64,000 nucleotides of DNA from Halobacteriovoraceae bacterium (GTDB lineage: Bacteria > Bdellovibrionota > Bacteriovoracia > Bacteriovoracales > Bacteriovoracaceae). The translations under genes and the position numbers were made by a program. How positions within the stretch are numbered: position 1 is the first letter of the stretch; every line of letters starts with the position of its first letter. Location of the stretch: NCBI GenBank assembly GCA_002712005.1, contig PASP01000020.1:62001-126000 (forward strand). Direction: 5' to 3'. Below, piece by piece: positions 10,494 to 18,850 of this stretch. The notes below the pieces were generated by a model. It did not search any database, was not told where the DNA came from, and saw only the letters and a list, made by a program, of their open reading frames with translations.

Positions 10494-11599
10494 ACATTGA
10501 ATCTGAAGTGAATGATATCCCCATCTTTCACTTCATATTCTTTTCCTTCAATTCTTAGTTTTCCAGCTTCTTTTACCTTCTGCTCACTCCCTAAACCAAA
10601 TAGGTCATCACAGTGATAAATTTCAGCTTTGATAAAACCTCTTTCAAAATCGGTATGAATAACACCAGCAGCTTGTGGTGCTTTTGAACCAGCTTTAAAG
10701 GTCCATGCTCTAACTTCTTTCTCTCCAGCGGTAAAATAGGTTCTTAACCCCAGCATATCGTAAGCTGTTTTTGTTAATGTTTCTAAACCAGACTTTTCTA
10801 CGCCGATCGCTTCTAGAAATTCTTGCTTCTCTTCTTCTGTTTCGAGTAGGGCGATTTCAGACTCTAGCTTCCCACAAATAATCAGGGCTTCTGAGCCTTC
10901 ACTTTTTGCGTAGTCTTTTACCTTTTGAGTATAATCATTACCTTCTGTAGCGCTATCTTCATCAACATTGCATAAGTAAAGAACAGGCTTCATCGTGATT
11001 AAATTCAAATCTTTAATCGCAATAGCATCTTCTTCAGATAAGCCAGCATTCTCTGCTCTTATGCCTTCTTCAAGCTTTGTCTTTAAGGACTCAAGAATTG
11101 GTTGCTGTATTTTAGCAAGTTTTTGTGCTTCTTTATTTTGTCCTTTTAATACTTTTGGAATTCCTAAAAGCTTCTTTTCAACAACCTCCAAGTCAGCCAA
11201 TGCCAATTCATAATTAATCGTAGTGATGTCATCTACAGGATCAATCGTTCCATGTACGTGGACAACATTTTCATCATCAAAACAGCGAACAACATGAATG
11301 ATGGCATTCACTTGTCTAATATGGCCTAGAAATTGATTTCCAAGTCCTTCTCCCTTTGATGCCCCTTTAACGAGTCCAGCAATATCAACAAACTCTACGA
11401 TTGTTGGAATTGTTTTCTGAGGTTTAATGAACTCTGTAATTTTATCAAGACGAGTATCGGAAACATTCACAATTCCAACATTGGGTTCAATAGTACAGAA
11501 TGGATAGTTTGCAGCCTCTGCAGGTGCAGCTGTTAAAGCTTTGAATAATGTTGATTTCCCTACGTTTGGAAGTCCAACGATACCACAATTTAATCCCAT
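10490..11599 (-). CDS. ychF: Ribosome-binding ATPase YchF/Obg-like
   Basis: A P-loop NTPase of the Obg family that prefers ATP and binds the ribosome. The Walker A/G1 motif GLPNVGKST is at residues 8-16, G3 DIAGLVKGAS near 70, and a coiled-coil insertion lies near 130-190. A C-terminal TGS domain covers roughly the last 85 residues (RAWTFKAGSKAPQAAG... KDGDIIHFRFNV). The 369-aa length is normal. The YchF-type substitution in place of the G4 NKxD reads CNVDE near residue 210. It is transcribed with pth 9 bp upstream, a common gene order with prs. Confidence 0.97.
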   Translation of the reverse strand: MGLNCGIVGLPNVGKSTLFKALTAAPAEAANYPFCTIEPNVGIVNVSDTRLDKITEFIKPQKTIPTIVEFVDIAGLVKGASKGEGLGNQFLGHIRQVNAIIHVVRCFDDENVVHVHGTIDPVDDITTINYELALADLEVVEKKLLGIPKVLKGQNKEAQKLAKIQQPILESLKTKLEEGIRAENAGLSEEDAIAIKDLNLITMKPVLYLCNVDEDSATEGNDYTQKVKDYAKSEGSEALIICGKLESEIALLETEEEKQEFLEAIGVEKSGLETLTKTAYDMLGLRTYFTAGEKEVRAWTFKAGSKAPQAAGVIHTDFERGFIKAEIYHCDDLFGLGSEQKVKEAGKLRIEGKEYEVKDGDIIHFRFNV

Positions 11600-11608
11600 G
11601 GTTTTCCC

Positions 11609-12178
11609 CTATAATACGGACCTTTTAGAAAAGGTGTTTTGAGCTTTTTTAATGCCATTTTTTAAGTAGGACTCAATGGCTTCAGCAGCTAATTTATGTA
11701 AATCTTCTAAATTTATTTTTTCTTCTTCAGTAAATTGACCTAGTACATGGGAGGAAACATCTCCAAACTTTGGTCTTCCTACCCCTATGCGTATGCGATG
11801 AAAGTCTTTAGTAGAAAGGTGTTGGTTGATAGACTTTAGTCCATTATTTCCTGCCAATCCCCCACCTGTTTTAACCCCAAGTGTCCCAAATGGTAAATCG
11901 ATTTCATCATGAACGACTAATAGTTCATCAGGTGTAACTTTAAAAAAGTCCACTGCTGGTCTCACACTTTCACCTGAAAGATTCATAAAGGTTTGAGGCA
12001 TGAGAAATATGACCTGTTCACCATTGATATTTTTTTGCGCAAATAGACCTTTGAATTTTTCTTTCCAGACAAGATCATTCCAGAAACTTAAGTGCTCAAG
12101 AGCTTTCCATCCAACATTATGTCTTGTGTTTTCATACTTAAGACCAGGATTACCAAGAGCTACAATCAACTTTGCCAA
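11609..12178 (-). CDS. pth: Peptidyl-tRNA hydrolase
   Basis: This enzyme recycles peptidyl-tRNA released by abortive translation by cleaving the ester bond. The N-terminal motif LGNPGLKYENTRHNVG contains the catalytic His20 and the conserved Asn. The MNLSGESV motif and LLVVHDEIDLPFG, which contains the catalytic Asp, follow. The GGGLAGNNGLKSI motif and the IRIGVGRP signature are also present. The 189-aa length is standard. It sits between prs (12 bp gap) and ychF (9 bp gap). The rplY/ctc gene often found between prs and pth is absent. Confidence 0.97.
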   Translation of the reverse strand: MAKLIVALGNPGLKYENTRHNVGWKALEHLSFWNDLVWKEKFKGLFAQKNINGEQVIFLMPQTFMNLSGESVRPAVDFFKVTPDELLVVHDEIDLPFGTLGVKTGGGLAGNNGLKSINQHLSTKDFHRIRIGVGRPKFGDVSSHVLGQFTEEEKINLEDLHKLAAEAIESYLKNGIKKAQNTFSKRSVL

Positions 12179-12190
12179 AACAACACCAAC

Positions 12191-13135
12191 TTATACAAAT
12201 AGAGAACTAACAGAATCGTTATTGAATGTTCTATGAATGGCCTTGGAGAGAAGTTCAGCAGTAGAAAGAACTTTTATCTTAGAAATTTTCTGACCTTCCT
12301 CTGATAGTGGAATTGTATCTGTCACAATAACTCTATCAAGAACTTCTGCATTTTTAATTCTCTCTAATGCAGGATCAGAAAAGATAGGATGGGTTGCACA
12401 TGCATAAACTTTAGTAGCTCCGTGCTCCCTTAGGGCCTTACAGGCTTCTATCAAGGTTCCGGCCGTATCAATCATATCATCAATGATGATGCATTCCTTC
12501 CCTTTTACATCCCCAACGATATTCATGGCCTTGGCCACATTCTTTCCAGTTCTTCTCTTATCTATCATAGCGATGTCGCCACCAAGCTTCTTAGCATAGT
12601 GCCTTACTCTTTCAACACCACCAGCATCTGGTGATACAAAGATAGCATTATCACTGAAGAGTTCTTTATCTATATAGTCTAAAAGAACTGGAGAAGCGTA
12701 TATATTATCAAAAGGAATATTGAAGAACCCTTGAATTTGTCCCGCATGTAAGTCCATTGTAATGACTCGAGTACATCCAGCAACAGTGAGAAGATCGGCC
12801 ACTAATTTTGCTGAAATTGGAGTTCTTGGACTAACTTTTCTATCTTGGCGCGAATAACCATAATGAGGAATGACGGCCGTAATTGAATTCGCTGAAGCTC
12901 TTTTAAGAGCATCCACCATAATCAATAATTCCATTAGGTTATCATTAACTGGAGTACAAGTGGATTGAATGACAAAGACATCTGCGCCTCTAACATTCTT
13001 TTCCATCTCACAGAATATTTCCCCATTAGCAAATCGAACAAGTTGGGGATCAACTAAAGAAACATCCAAAAAATCAGATATCTTATTCGCTAAGTTTTTA
13101 TTGGAATTACCAGATACAAGGACGATTCTCTTCAT
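12191..13135 (-). CDS. prs: Ribose-phosphate pyrophosphokinase (PRPP synthetase)
   Basis: Makes PRPP from ribose-5-phosphate and ATP for nucleotide, histidine and tryptophan synthesis. Class I features are all visible: FANGEIFCE near the N-terminus, the ATP flexible loop YGYSRQDRK near residue 95, DLHAGQIQGFF, the DAGGVERVR motif and the PRPP-binding loop CIIIDDMIDTAGT near residue 215. The 314-aa length is normal. It is the first gene of the prs-pth-ychF operon, with tRNA-Gln just upstream on the same strand. Confidence 0.97.
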   Translation of the reverse strand: MKRIVLVSGNSNKNLANKISDFLDVSLVDPQLVRFANGEIFCEMEKNVRGADVFVIQSTCTPVNDNLMELLIMVDALKRASANSITAVIPHYGYSRQDRKVSPRTPISAKLVADLLTVAGCTRVITMDLHAGQIQGFFNIPFDNIYASPVLLDYIDKELFSDNAIFVSPDAGGVERVRHYAKKLGGDIAMIDKRRTGKNVAKAMNIVGDVKGKECIIIDDMIDTAGTLIEACKALREHGATKVYACATHPIFSDPALERIKNAEVLDRVIVTDTIPLSEEGQKISKIKVLSTAELLSKAIHRTFNNDSVSSLFV

Positions 13136-13162
13136 TACTGATACCTTCGTTAGGAAGAAAGG

Positions 13163-13238
13163 TGGTAGGGGTGGTAGGAGTCGAACCTACGCATGGCAGA
13201 ATCAAAATCTGCTGACTTAACCACTTGTCGACACCCCT
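13163..13238 (-). tRNA. tRNA-Gln (anticodon TTG)
   Basis: The minus strand folds into a full cloverleaf. The acceptor stem is AGGGGTG/CACCCCT, the anticodon stem is GCAGA/TCTGC around the loop TTTTGAT (anticodon TTG, reading CAA/CAG), and the T arm is GTAGG-TTCGACT-CCTAC. The discriminator base is A and the 3' CCA is encoded. It is 76 nt including CCA and lies 27 bp before prs on the same strand. Confidence 0.95.
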
Positions 13239-13316
13239 ATATGGATAATGATGAGACAAATTATATACTAAAACGGACCCATAATGGCAAGATTTCTCAA
13301 GAAGTTCTTTAAGTTT

Positions 13317-15188
13317 TTAGCGACACACCATTTCATTAAACAATTTTCCACGATTCATATAATAGTCTTTGAAAATTAAAAATGCAGAATTAGATCCATA
13401 GAGATTGAGTTTTTCCCCATGATCCCTGCCCGACTCAATACCAACCCAATTCATCAATAATTCTTTGCCATCATAACCTATAAACCAATTATCATTACCT
13501 TGATTTGTAGTACCCGTCTTACCAAAGAACTTCATTTGTCCTAAATTCTCACCAACTCTGTAGCGAATTGTGGTTACTTTGGGATCAGATAACGCTTCTA
13601 TAACAGAGGGTCCAACCCCTTCATAACAAGAGCTTTTCAAAAAAGTTCCATATAAATTACCAAGTTCATCTAAGCTCATTTCAATCGAGCCCAGTAACTG
13701 AGCAGGATATTCAGCAAGTGGCGTGAGCAATTGAGGTATTATAGGTCTTAATTCTCCCTCCAATTTTTCCCATCCATAATTTTGAGCAGCTCTGACAACG
13801 GGTCGATTGAAACTTCTTACAAGAGCTTCCCGATAAGTAATATACTCTCTCTCTTCTTTATGAGCCTCTCGCGGACTCCAGCTTCCAGACTTAAGATTTA
13901 AGGTCAGCGGACCTGTTTCCACTTCGTCTTCTAAATTCAACCCATTTTTCACGAGTAACCAATAAAGAATAGGCTTTAGCGTACTTCCTACTTGATGCCT
14001 TTCTTTATTTAAAGCTTCTTCCCAACTTCTTTCGTACTTTGTGTAATGTTCGAATTTTCTTTCAATCTTATTTTTATCAACCTGAAATAAAAGTGTTTTG
14101 ACAGCAATATCTTTCTTGGGAAAGTCTTTTCTTAACTTCTTTCTAAGCTCTTCAATTTCTTTTATTAGAATATAATTCTTAAATTTTTTCTGATTTGAGG
14201 ATCGAGTTAAATAATAGAGCGATCGGAGATGAACTCTTTCGTTTCTGGTTTTTATGTCTTCTTCCCACTGCTTCCACTTTTTATCGTTCCATATAGCACC
14301 ACTCTCGGGAAACAATCTCAACTCTTTTAGCTTTTGATATACAACCTGAACCCTCTCTTTCAATCGATCAATATGGGTAATCGGTGAATAGAAGTAAGGG
14401 CCTTTTAATAAGCTAATGAGAATACTTACTTCAAAAGGAGTTAATTCTATTGGTTTTTTATTAAAGTAGCCCATCGCTGCTGCAGCAATACCTTTAAGCT
14501 TTATCCCCTGAACGCTCCCCCACATCACTTCATTGAAGTACATCTGAAGAATTTGTTCCTTATCTAATTTAAATTCTAAATAAGTACTGACCACCATCTC
14601 TTTTATTTTTCGCGAGAACTTCTTCTCCGAAGTATAAAAAAGGTTTTTTACCAGTTGTTGTGTAAGGGTTGAGCCACCTTGTTCCAATTTCAACACTTTA
14701 ATATCGTGCCAGATCGCTCTCATTAAGGATCTCGGATCTACTCCTTTATGCTCTAAAAACCGATAGTCCTCTATACCTATCAACCCCCTCCACAAGAGGG
14801 ATGGAATCTCATGGAAGAGCATTCTATGTTGCATACAGTAAACCAATTCACAGTGATTGGTTTCAAGGCTTGAGAGATAGAGATCTTCCTGCGGGTAGAT
14901 AAATTCTTTTTTTATCTCAATTTTCTTAGCATTTTCTTTAAATTTTATTTCATCTTCAAAGCCCACATCTGATTGATTCCATGTCCAATAGGCGGCCAAA
15001 TCTTCTTTTATAACCCTGGCCCCCTCATCAATCTGATCCAGCTTCTCCTTTTCCACACTCACAGTAGGCCTTGTCTCTCGTAACTCTTCCAAAGGAAGTT
15101 CTTCTATGACTTGATAGCTAAATAGCGCCATGCCCAATACAGCAATTGCACAGAAAGCAAGAAGAGCTAAAATAATTTTCTTTAACAT
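13317..15188 (-). CDS. Bifunctional (class A) penicillin-binding protein
   Basis: A membrane-anchored peptidoglycan synthase of 623 aa. One N-terminal transmembrane helix (ILALLAFCAIAVLGMALFSY) precedes a GT51 glycosyltransferase with catalytic Glu140 (GIEDYRFLEHKGVD), the GGSTLTQQL motif near 171 and the second acidic site FNEVMWG near 218. The transpeptidase domain has Ser402-x-x-Lys405 (GSTLKP), a Ser-Phe-Asn triad near 465 and KTGT at 557-560. The domain order is that of PBP1-type enzymes, but the transpeptidase part is compact. It is divergent from the outer-membrane protein gene at 15327 and stands alone. Confidence 0.9.
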   Translation of the reverse strand: MLKKIILALLAFCAIAVLGMALFSYQVIEELPLEELRETRPTVSVEKEKLDQIDEGARVIKEDLAAYWTWNQSDVGFEDEIKFKENAKKIEIKKEFIYPQEDLYLSSLETNHCELVYCMQHRMLFHEIPSLLWRGLIGIEDYRFLEHKGVDPRSLMRAIWHDIKVLKLEQGGSTLTQQLVKNLFYTSEKKFSRKIKEMVVSTYLEFKLDKEQILQMYFNEVMWGSVQGIKLKGIAAAAMGYFNKKPIELTPFEVSILISLLKGPYFYSPITHIDRLKERVQVVYQKLKELRLFPESGAIWNDKKWKQWEEDIKTRNERVHLRSLYYLTRSSNQKKFKNYILIKEIEELRKKLRKDFPKKDIAVKTLLFQVDKNKIERKFEHYTKYERSWEEALNKERHQVGSTLKPILYWLLVKNGLNLEDEVETGPLTLNLKSGSWSPREAHKEEREYITYREALVRSFNRPVVRAAQNYGWEKLEGELRPIIPQLLTPLAEYPAQLLGSIEMSLDELGNLYGTFLKSSCYEGVGPSVIEALSDPKVTTIRYRVGENLGQMKFFGKTGTTNQGNDNWFIGYDGKELLMNWVGIESGRDHGEKLNLYGSNSAFLIFKDYYMNRGKLFNEMVCR

Positions 15189-15229
15189 GATCTAAATCCC
15201 ATTAAACTAGCGTTAAAGCGAAGTCTATT

Positions 15230-15258
15230 TTGACGAATTTGCAGGCATTTTCTATAGT
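15230..15258 (+). promoter_or_regulatory. Sigma-70-type promoter for the outer-membrane protein gene
   Basis: TTGACG (15230-15235) and TATAGT (15253-15258) are separated by exactly 17 bp, each one mismatch from the sigma-70 consensus, about 70 bp upstream of the GTG start at 15327. The spacing and match make this the clearest promoter seen in the window. Confidence 0.7.
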
Positions 15259-15326
15259 ATACCGCTATGATTCAAAATCAAAGTTAATGAAGATTCACAT
15301 CGTGGATCTAACTCAAGGAGTTCTCA

Positions 15327-16775
15327 GTGACACTAAAAAGATCACTACTCATATCCCTGCTTACGCTTTTTTCTGCCCAATCTTTTGCCTTACCCATTGA
15401 TTGGCACGGAGTCCTTGGTTTCGATACTACAATTATCGATGGCTATAGAAGAGTTGATTCCCCTGTTGATAACTCAGGAGCAGCGGGTAGCCAAGAAGTT
15501 GGTCTTCCTACCGGTGGTACTGAAAATGCAAACTGGCAAAACTATGTGTTTCGTCTCATGCCCAATATTGTTATTAATGATTCAGCCTCTATTAAAGCTG
15601 AATTCTCTAATGGTTATGGCCGTGGTGGATTTATTGGAAACGACTCAACTCTTTCTCAACAATCAGGTAGGGCCAATCAACTCTATCCTTATAACTTTAG
15701 TAGCGGTGGCGATTCTCTAACGGTTAATCAACTTTACGCTGAACTCTACTCAGATACTGCAACTTACGTCATTGGACGTCACTCTCAACACTTTGGTCTT
15801 GGTGCTGTTGTCAATTCTGGCGATGATATCTGGGATCGCTTCTTTTACCTTCGTGATGGACTCACGATTAAAGTTAAACTTGGTAACTTTAAAATTGAGC
15901 CCTACTGGACAAGGGTTGCGACTGGCGACAGTCTTACTAAAGGAACACGTATTAAAGATTACGGTGTAAGTTTGGTTTACGATAGCATTGAAAGAGATCT
16001 AGCTTTTGGAATTCTTTACAATAAAAAACAGACGACAAGTAATTCTTCTGACTACACATCTGATGTCACTGGTACTGAAGAAACACTGGCCAATGGAGAT
16101 GTAAAACTTACTGATATTTATGTTCATAAATCTTTTGGTAATTTTGATATCGGTCTTGAAGTTCCAATAATGAGTGGAGAGATGGGGAATCTTTTTGGTT
16201 CAGGAACAACAAAATATAAAGCCAAAGCTTATATCTTAGAATCTCATTATAAAACATCTGGTTCATGGTCTTTCAGTTTTCTTGCTGGGATGGTTTCAGG
16301 TGATGATGGAACAGATAATAGCTTCGATGCAATGTATTTAAACCCTAACTACCAAATTGCGAATCTCCTTTTCCGTTATAATCTCTCTGCAGTTGGTGAC
16401 AATACAAATGCTAGTGTTTATGACAGTTATATCAACAATGCCACTTATGTTAAGTTTGGAGCTACTTATCAATCTGAAAAGTGGAAATGGGATATTGCTG
16501 GTATCTGGGCTCAAGCTGATCAAACAGCACAAGCGGGTACAACATCTTATAACCACGCAACTAATAAAACTTTCAATGCTAACTATGATCAAGAAGATGA
16601 CTTAGGTTTTGAGCTTGATACTGGTTTCGAATATAAGTGGAATTCAGAAGTAACTGTTGGCGCAAACTTTGGTTACCTTTTCACAGGTAAGTATTTTGGT
16701 TATACAAATACGGCAACAGAAAACGAAGTTGATGATACTTATGTAGTACAGCTTCGTACTTCTATTAACTTCTAG
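15327..16775 (+). CDS. Putative outer-membrane beta-barrel/porin-like protein
   Basis: A 482-aa exported protein. The start is GTG at 15327 with an AAGGAG ribosome site 7 bp upstream. A signal peptide (RSLLISLLTLFSAQSFA) is followed by alternating hydrophobic/polar strands rich in Tyr, Gly, Asn, Asp and Thr. It ends in a strand finishing with Phe (TYVVQLRTSINF), the usual C-terminal barrel signature. The pattern suggests a 14-18-strand barrel with long loops, probably a general or solute-specific porin. A strong promoter and a good bidirectional terminator suggest an abundant single-gene transcript. The substrate is unknown. Confidence 0.75.
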   Translation: MTLKRSLLISLLTLFSAQSFALPIDWHGVLGFDTTIIDGYRRVDSPVDNSGAAGSQEVGLPTGGTENANWQNYVFRLMPNIVINDSASIKAEFSNGYGRGGFIGNDSTLSQQSGRANQLYPYNFSSGGDSLTVNQLYAELYSDTATYVIGRHSQHFGLGAVVNSGDDIWDRFFYLRDGLTIKVKLGNFKIEPYWTRVATGDSLTKGTRIKDYGVSLVYDSIERDLAFGILYNKKQTTSNSSDYTSDVTGTEETLANGDVKLTDIYVHKSFGNFDIGLEVPIMSGEMGNLFGSGTTKYKAKAYILESHYKTSGSWSFSFLAGMVSGDDGTDNSFDAMYLNPNYQIANLLFRYNLSAVGDNTNASVYDSYINNATYVKFGATYQSEKWKWDIAGIWAQADQTAQAGTTSYNHATNKTFNANYDQEDDLGFELDTGFEYKWNSEVTVGANFGYLFTGKYFGYTNTATENEVDDTYVVQLRTSINF

Positions 16776-16796
16776 TTGAAGAAAGTAAAATTTAAA

Positions 16797-16828
16797 TAAA
16801 AAAAGGCCAACTTATGTTGGCCTTTTTT
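16797..16828. terminator. Bidirectional Rho-independent terminator
   Basis: GGCCAAC (16805-16811) pairs with GTTGGCC (16816-16822) around a TTAT loop, flanked by an A run on one side and a T run on the other. It serves both the plus-strand porin-like gene and the convergent minus-strand gene ending at 16855. Confidence 0.9.
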
Positions 16829-16854
16829 GTGCTTATTTTTCAATTCTTACTTAA

Positions 16855-18765
16855 TTATTGAAACATTAATGGATTTGCCATAAAGCTATTATTACCAGTC
16901 ATATTGTACATATTATTGGTACCCATTGGAGTTACCCCCATAAAGCTATAGTTCTGGGAAGACATGGGATCACCAGAGCCATAGAATGAAAAGCCTGAAC
17001 CACTTGAACTAGGCTCTCTACTTTGATTATTTTGCATATAATTTTGATAAAGTCCTAAGTAGTTCTGATAATTGGCAGAACGTTGATTAATGAACTGGGT
17101 GTGATTTCCAATAATACTCTGGAATTGTTGCTGTCTTTGTTGTTGACCACTCATCCAACGATTACACTGATACGGGTTCCTTTGTGTTCCTATTATACTA
17201 GTACCACAGTATTGCATCGTGTACTTGTACTCATTTTGTTGAAATGTTTGATAGTCTTGCTGCATTCTTCTATAGCGTAACTGAACATCACGAGCTGCAT
17301 TTCTAAGAGGTTCATCTTCACCATTTTTTACAGCATAAGCTTCTTCCCAACTTTGTAATTCTTTACTTTCAAATTCACGCAGCTTAGATCTAATTTCATT
17401 TTCTGCTCTTTTCATAGTTAGCGGGCGACCTCTATTATCATCTTCATCTAGGCCACCTCTTCTATGATAAAGTCTCCCATAGAAATGTGAAGCTAAACGT
17501 AGCCCTTCGATATTTCGAGCCTCATCAACGAGACCTTGTTCTTCAAGACGGTCATAAATTTTATCGATATCACCCTTAGATGGATTCGGATTCTCATTAG
17601 CAAATCTAGAAATCTTGTCATTCAATTCTTTAATTTGAATATCGATCTCCGCTTGCTCATTATCTGATGCATCTTCTCTGCGCTCAAGTAAGGCTTCAAT
17701 TCTCTCTACAGATGGCTGAACTACAATTTTATTTAGCTCTAATGCTAAATCCGCATATTCACCACCAAGTTCTTTAATATCGCTACGATCAAGATCTTCT
17801 TCATCTTTAAGTTCTTCTTCAATAGCGTCCATTCGAGCATAGATTTCATCGACTCTTCTTTCTTGAGCTTTATCAAATGCTTGCTCTAATATTCTTTCAA
17901 GTGCTCTAAAGTTACCCGCACTTGATTCTCTAAGCTTTGATAGTTCTTCCAGAATTTTCTCAGCACTCTCGGTTTGACATGCTTGCATGGCCCTGTCGTA
18001 AACTTGATCACGATAGGAAGTATAAAGTCTTTTTTCTCTATTTTGATTGAAGTTCTCATAGACTGTACAACGCCAATCACTTGGATGTGGACTAACATTT
18101 CCTGCCGGAAAGTCTTTTGGATACTCTGTTGCTTCCGGTGAGGCATAATAAAGGCTAACGCTTTCTTTTCCTTCACCAACATCTACAGTGAACGGTGAAG
18201 AAGTAGTTCCATATACGATTTCACTTCTTTGCTCAGCTTTAGCCCAATCGAATCCACCATTGGCCAACATATCTTTTCCTTCCAGACAGCGATAGTATTT
18301 TTCATCGTCAGAAAGTAGACCAATGTCCTCTCCTTCATTTAAATGTATATTTTCAGGAGTAAATTCGTAATGATTTTTAACTCTAACAAAGAAATTATTA
18401 TCTACTTTTCTAACTTCGAATTTTAGATCAGTACAAGCAGAGAAGTACTTATCCATTTTTACTTCGTAAACTCCAGGAGTTGATTCCTGAATTCTAAGAA
18501 CATCTGAATCAGGAACATTAGGATCTGTGATATTTCTTAAAAAAGATTGAGAAACATATCCACCTGTATTATTAGCTCTACAGTTACTTGCACTATCCTC
18601 TAACATTATCGTTCCAGGCTTTCCTACAGATGGAGTATCTGCACGATCAGCGACTCCTGTTCTGGTAGGTACACTTGTCGAAGAACCCCTATTGGGAATC
18701 CTTGCTTGGGTACTTATAACCATACTTAAACATAATGTAGGAAAAATTACTTTCTTAAAATTCAT
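16855..18765 (-). CDS. Large exported protein with coiled-coil and Gln/Asn-rich tail
   Basis: A 636-aa protein I do not recognise. Residues 1-22 are a signal peptide (FPTLCLSMVISTQA). The N-terminal ~230 residues have scattered Cys, possibly disulphide-bonded. About residues 250-470 are highly charged and helical (Glu/Arg/Leu heptads), a probable coiled coil. The last ~135 residues are Gln/Asn/Tyr/Met/Ser-rich with a Gly-Ser spacer, a low-complexity, prion-like composition. It is probably a periplasmic or surface structural protein, but this is inference. It is a single gene bounded by a bidirectional terminator and the priA gene. Confidence 0.7.
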   Translation of the reverse strand: MNFKKVIFPTLCLSMVISTQARIPNRGSSTSVPTRTGVADRADTPSVGKPGTIMLEDSASNCRANNTGGYVSQSFLRNITDPNVPDSDVLRIQESTPGVYEVKMDKYFSACTDLKFEVRKVDNNFFVRVKNHYEFTPENIHLNEGEDIGLLSDDEKYYRCLEGKDMLANGGFDWAKAEQRSEIVYGTTSSPFTVDVGEGKESVSLYYASPEATEYPKDFPAGNVSPHPSDWRCTVYENFNQNREKRLYTSYRDQVYDRAMQACQTESAEKILEELSKLRESSAGNFRALERILEQAFDKAQERRVDEIYARMDAIEEELKDEEDLDRSDIKELGGEYADLALELNKIVVQPSVERIEALLERREDASDNEQAEIDIQIKELNDKISRFANENPNPSKGDIDKIYDRLEEQGLVDEARNIEGLRLASHFYGRLYHRRGGLDEDDNRGRPLTMKRAENEIRSKLREFESKELQSWEEAYAVKNGEDEPLRNAARDVQLRYRRMQQDYQTFQQNEYKYTMQYCGTSIIGTQRNPYQCNRWMSGQQQRQQQFQSIIGNHTQFINQRSANYQNYLGLYQNYMQNNQSREPSSSGSGFSFYGSGDPMSSQNYSFMGVTPMGTNNMYNMTGNNSFMANPLMFQ

Positions 18766-18850
18766 AGTTGATCCTTAACAATCATATGACTTCTCCTACG
18801 TCGAATCGGCATTTGACAAAAAAACTTGAGTCTAAACCGCTATTTTTCGC

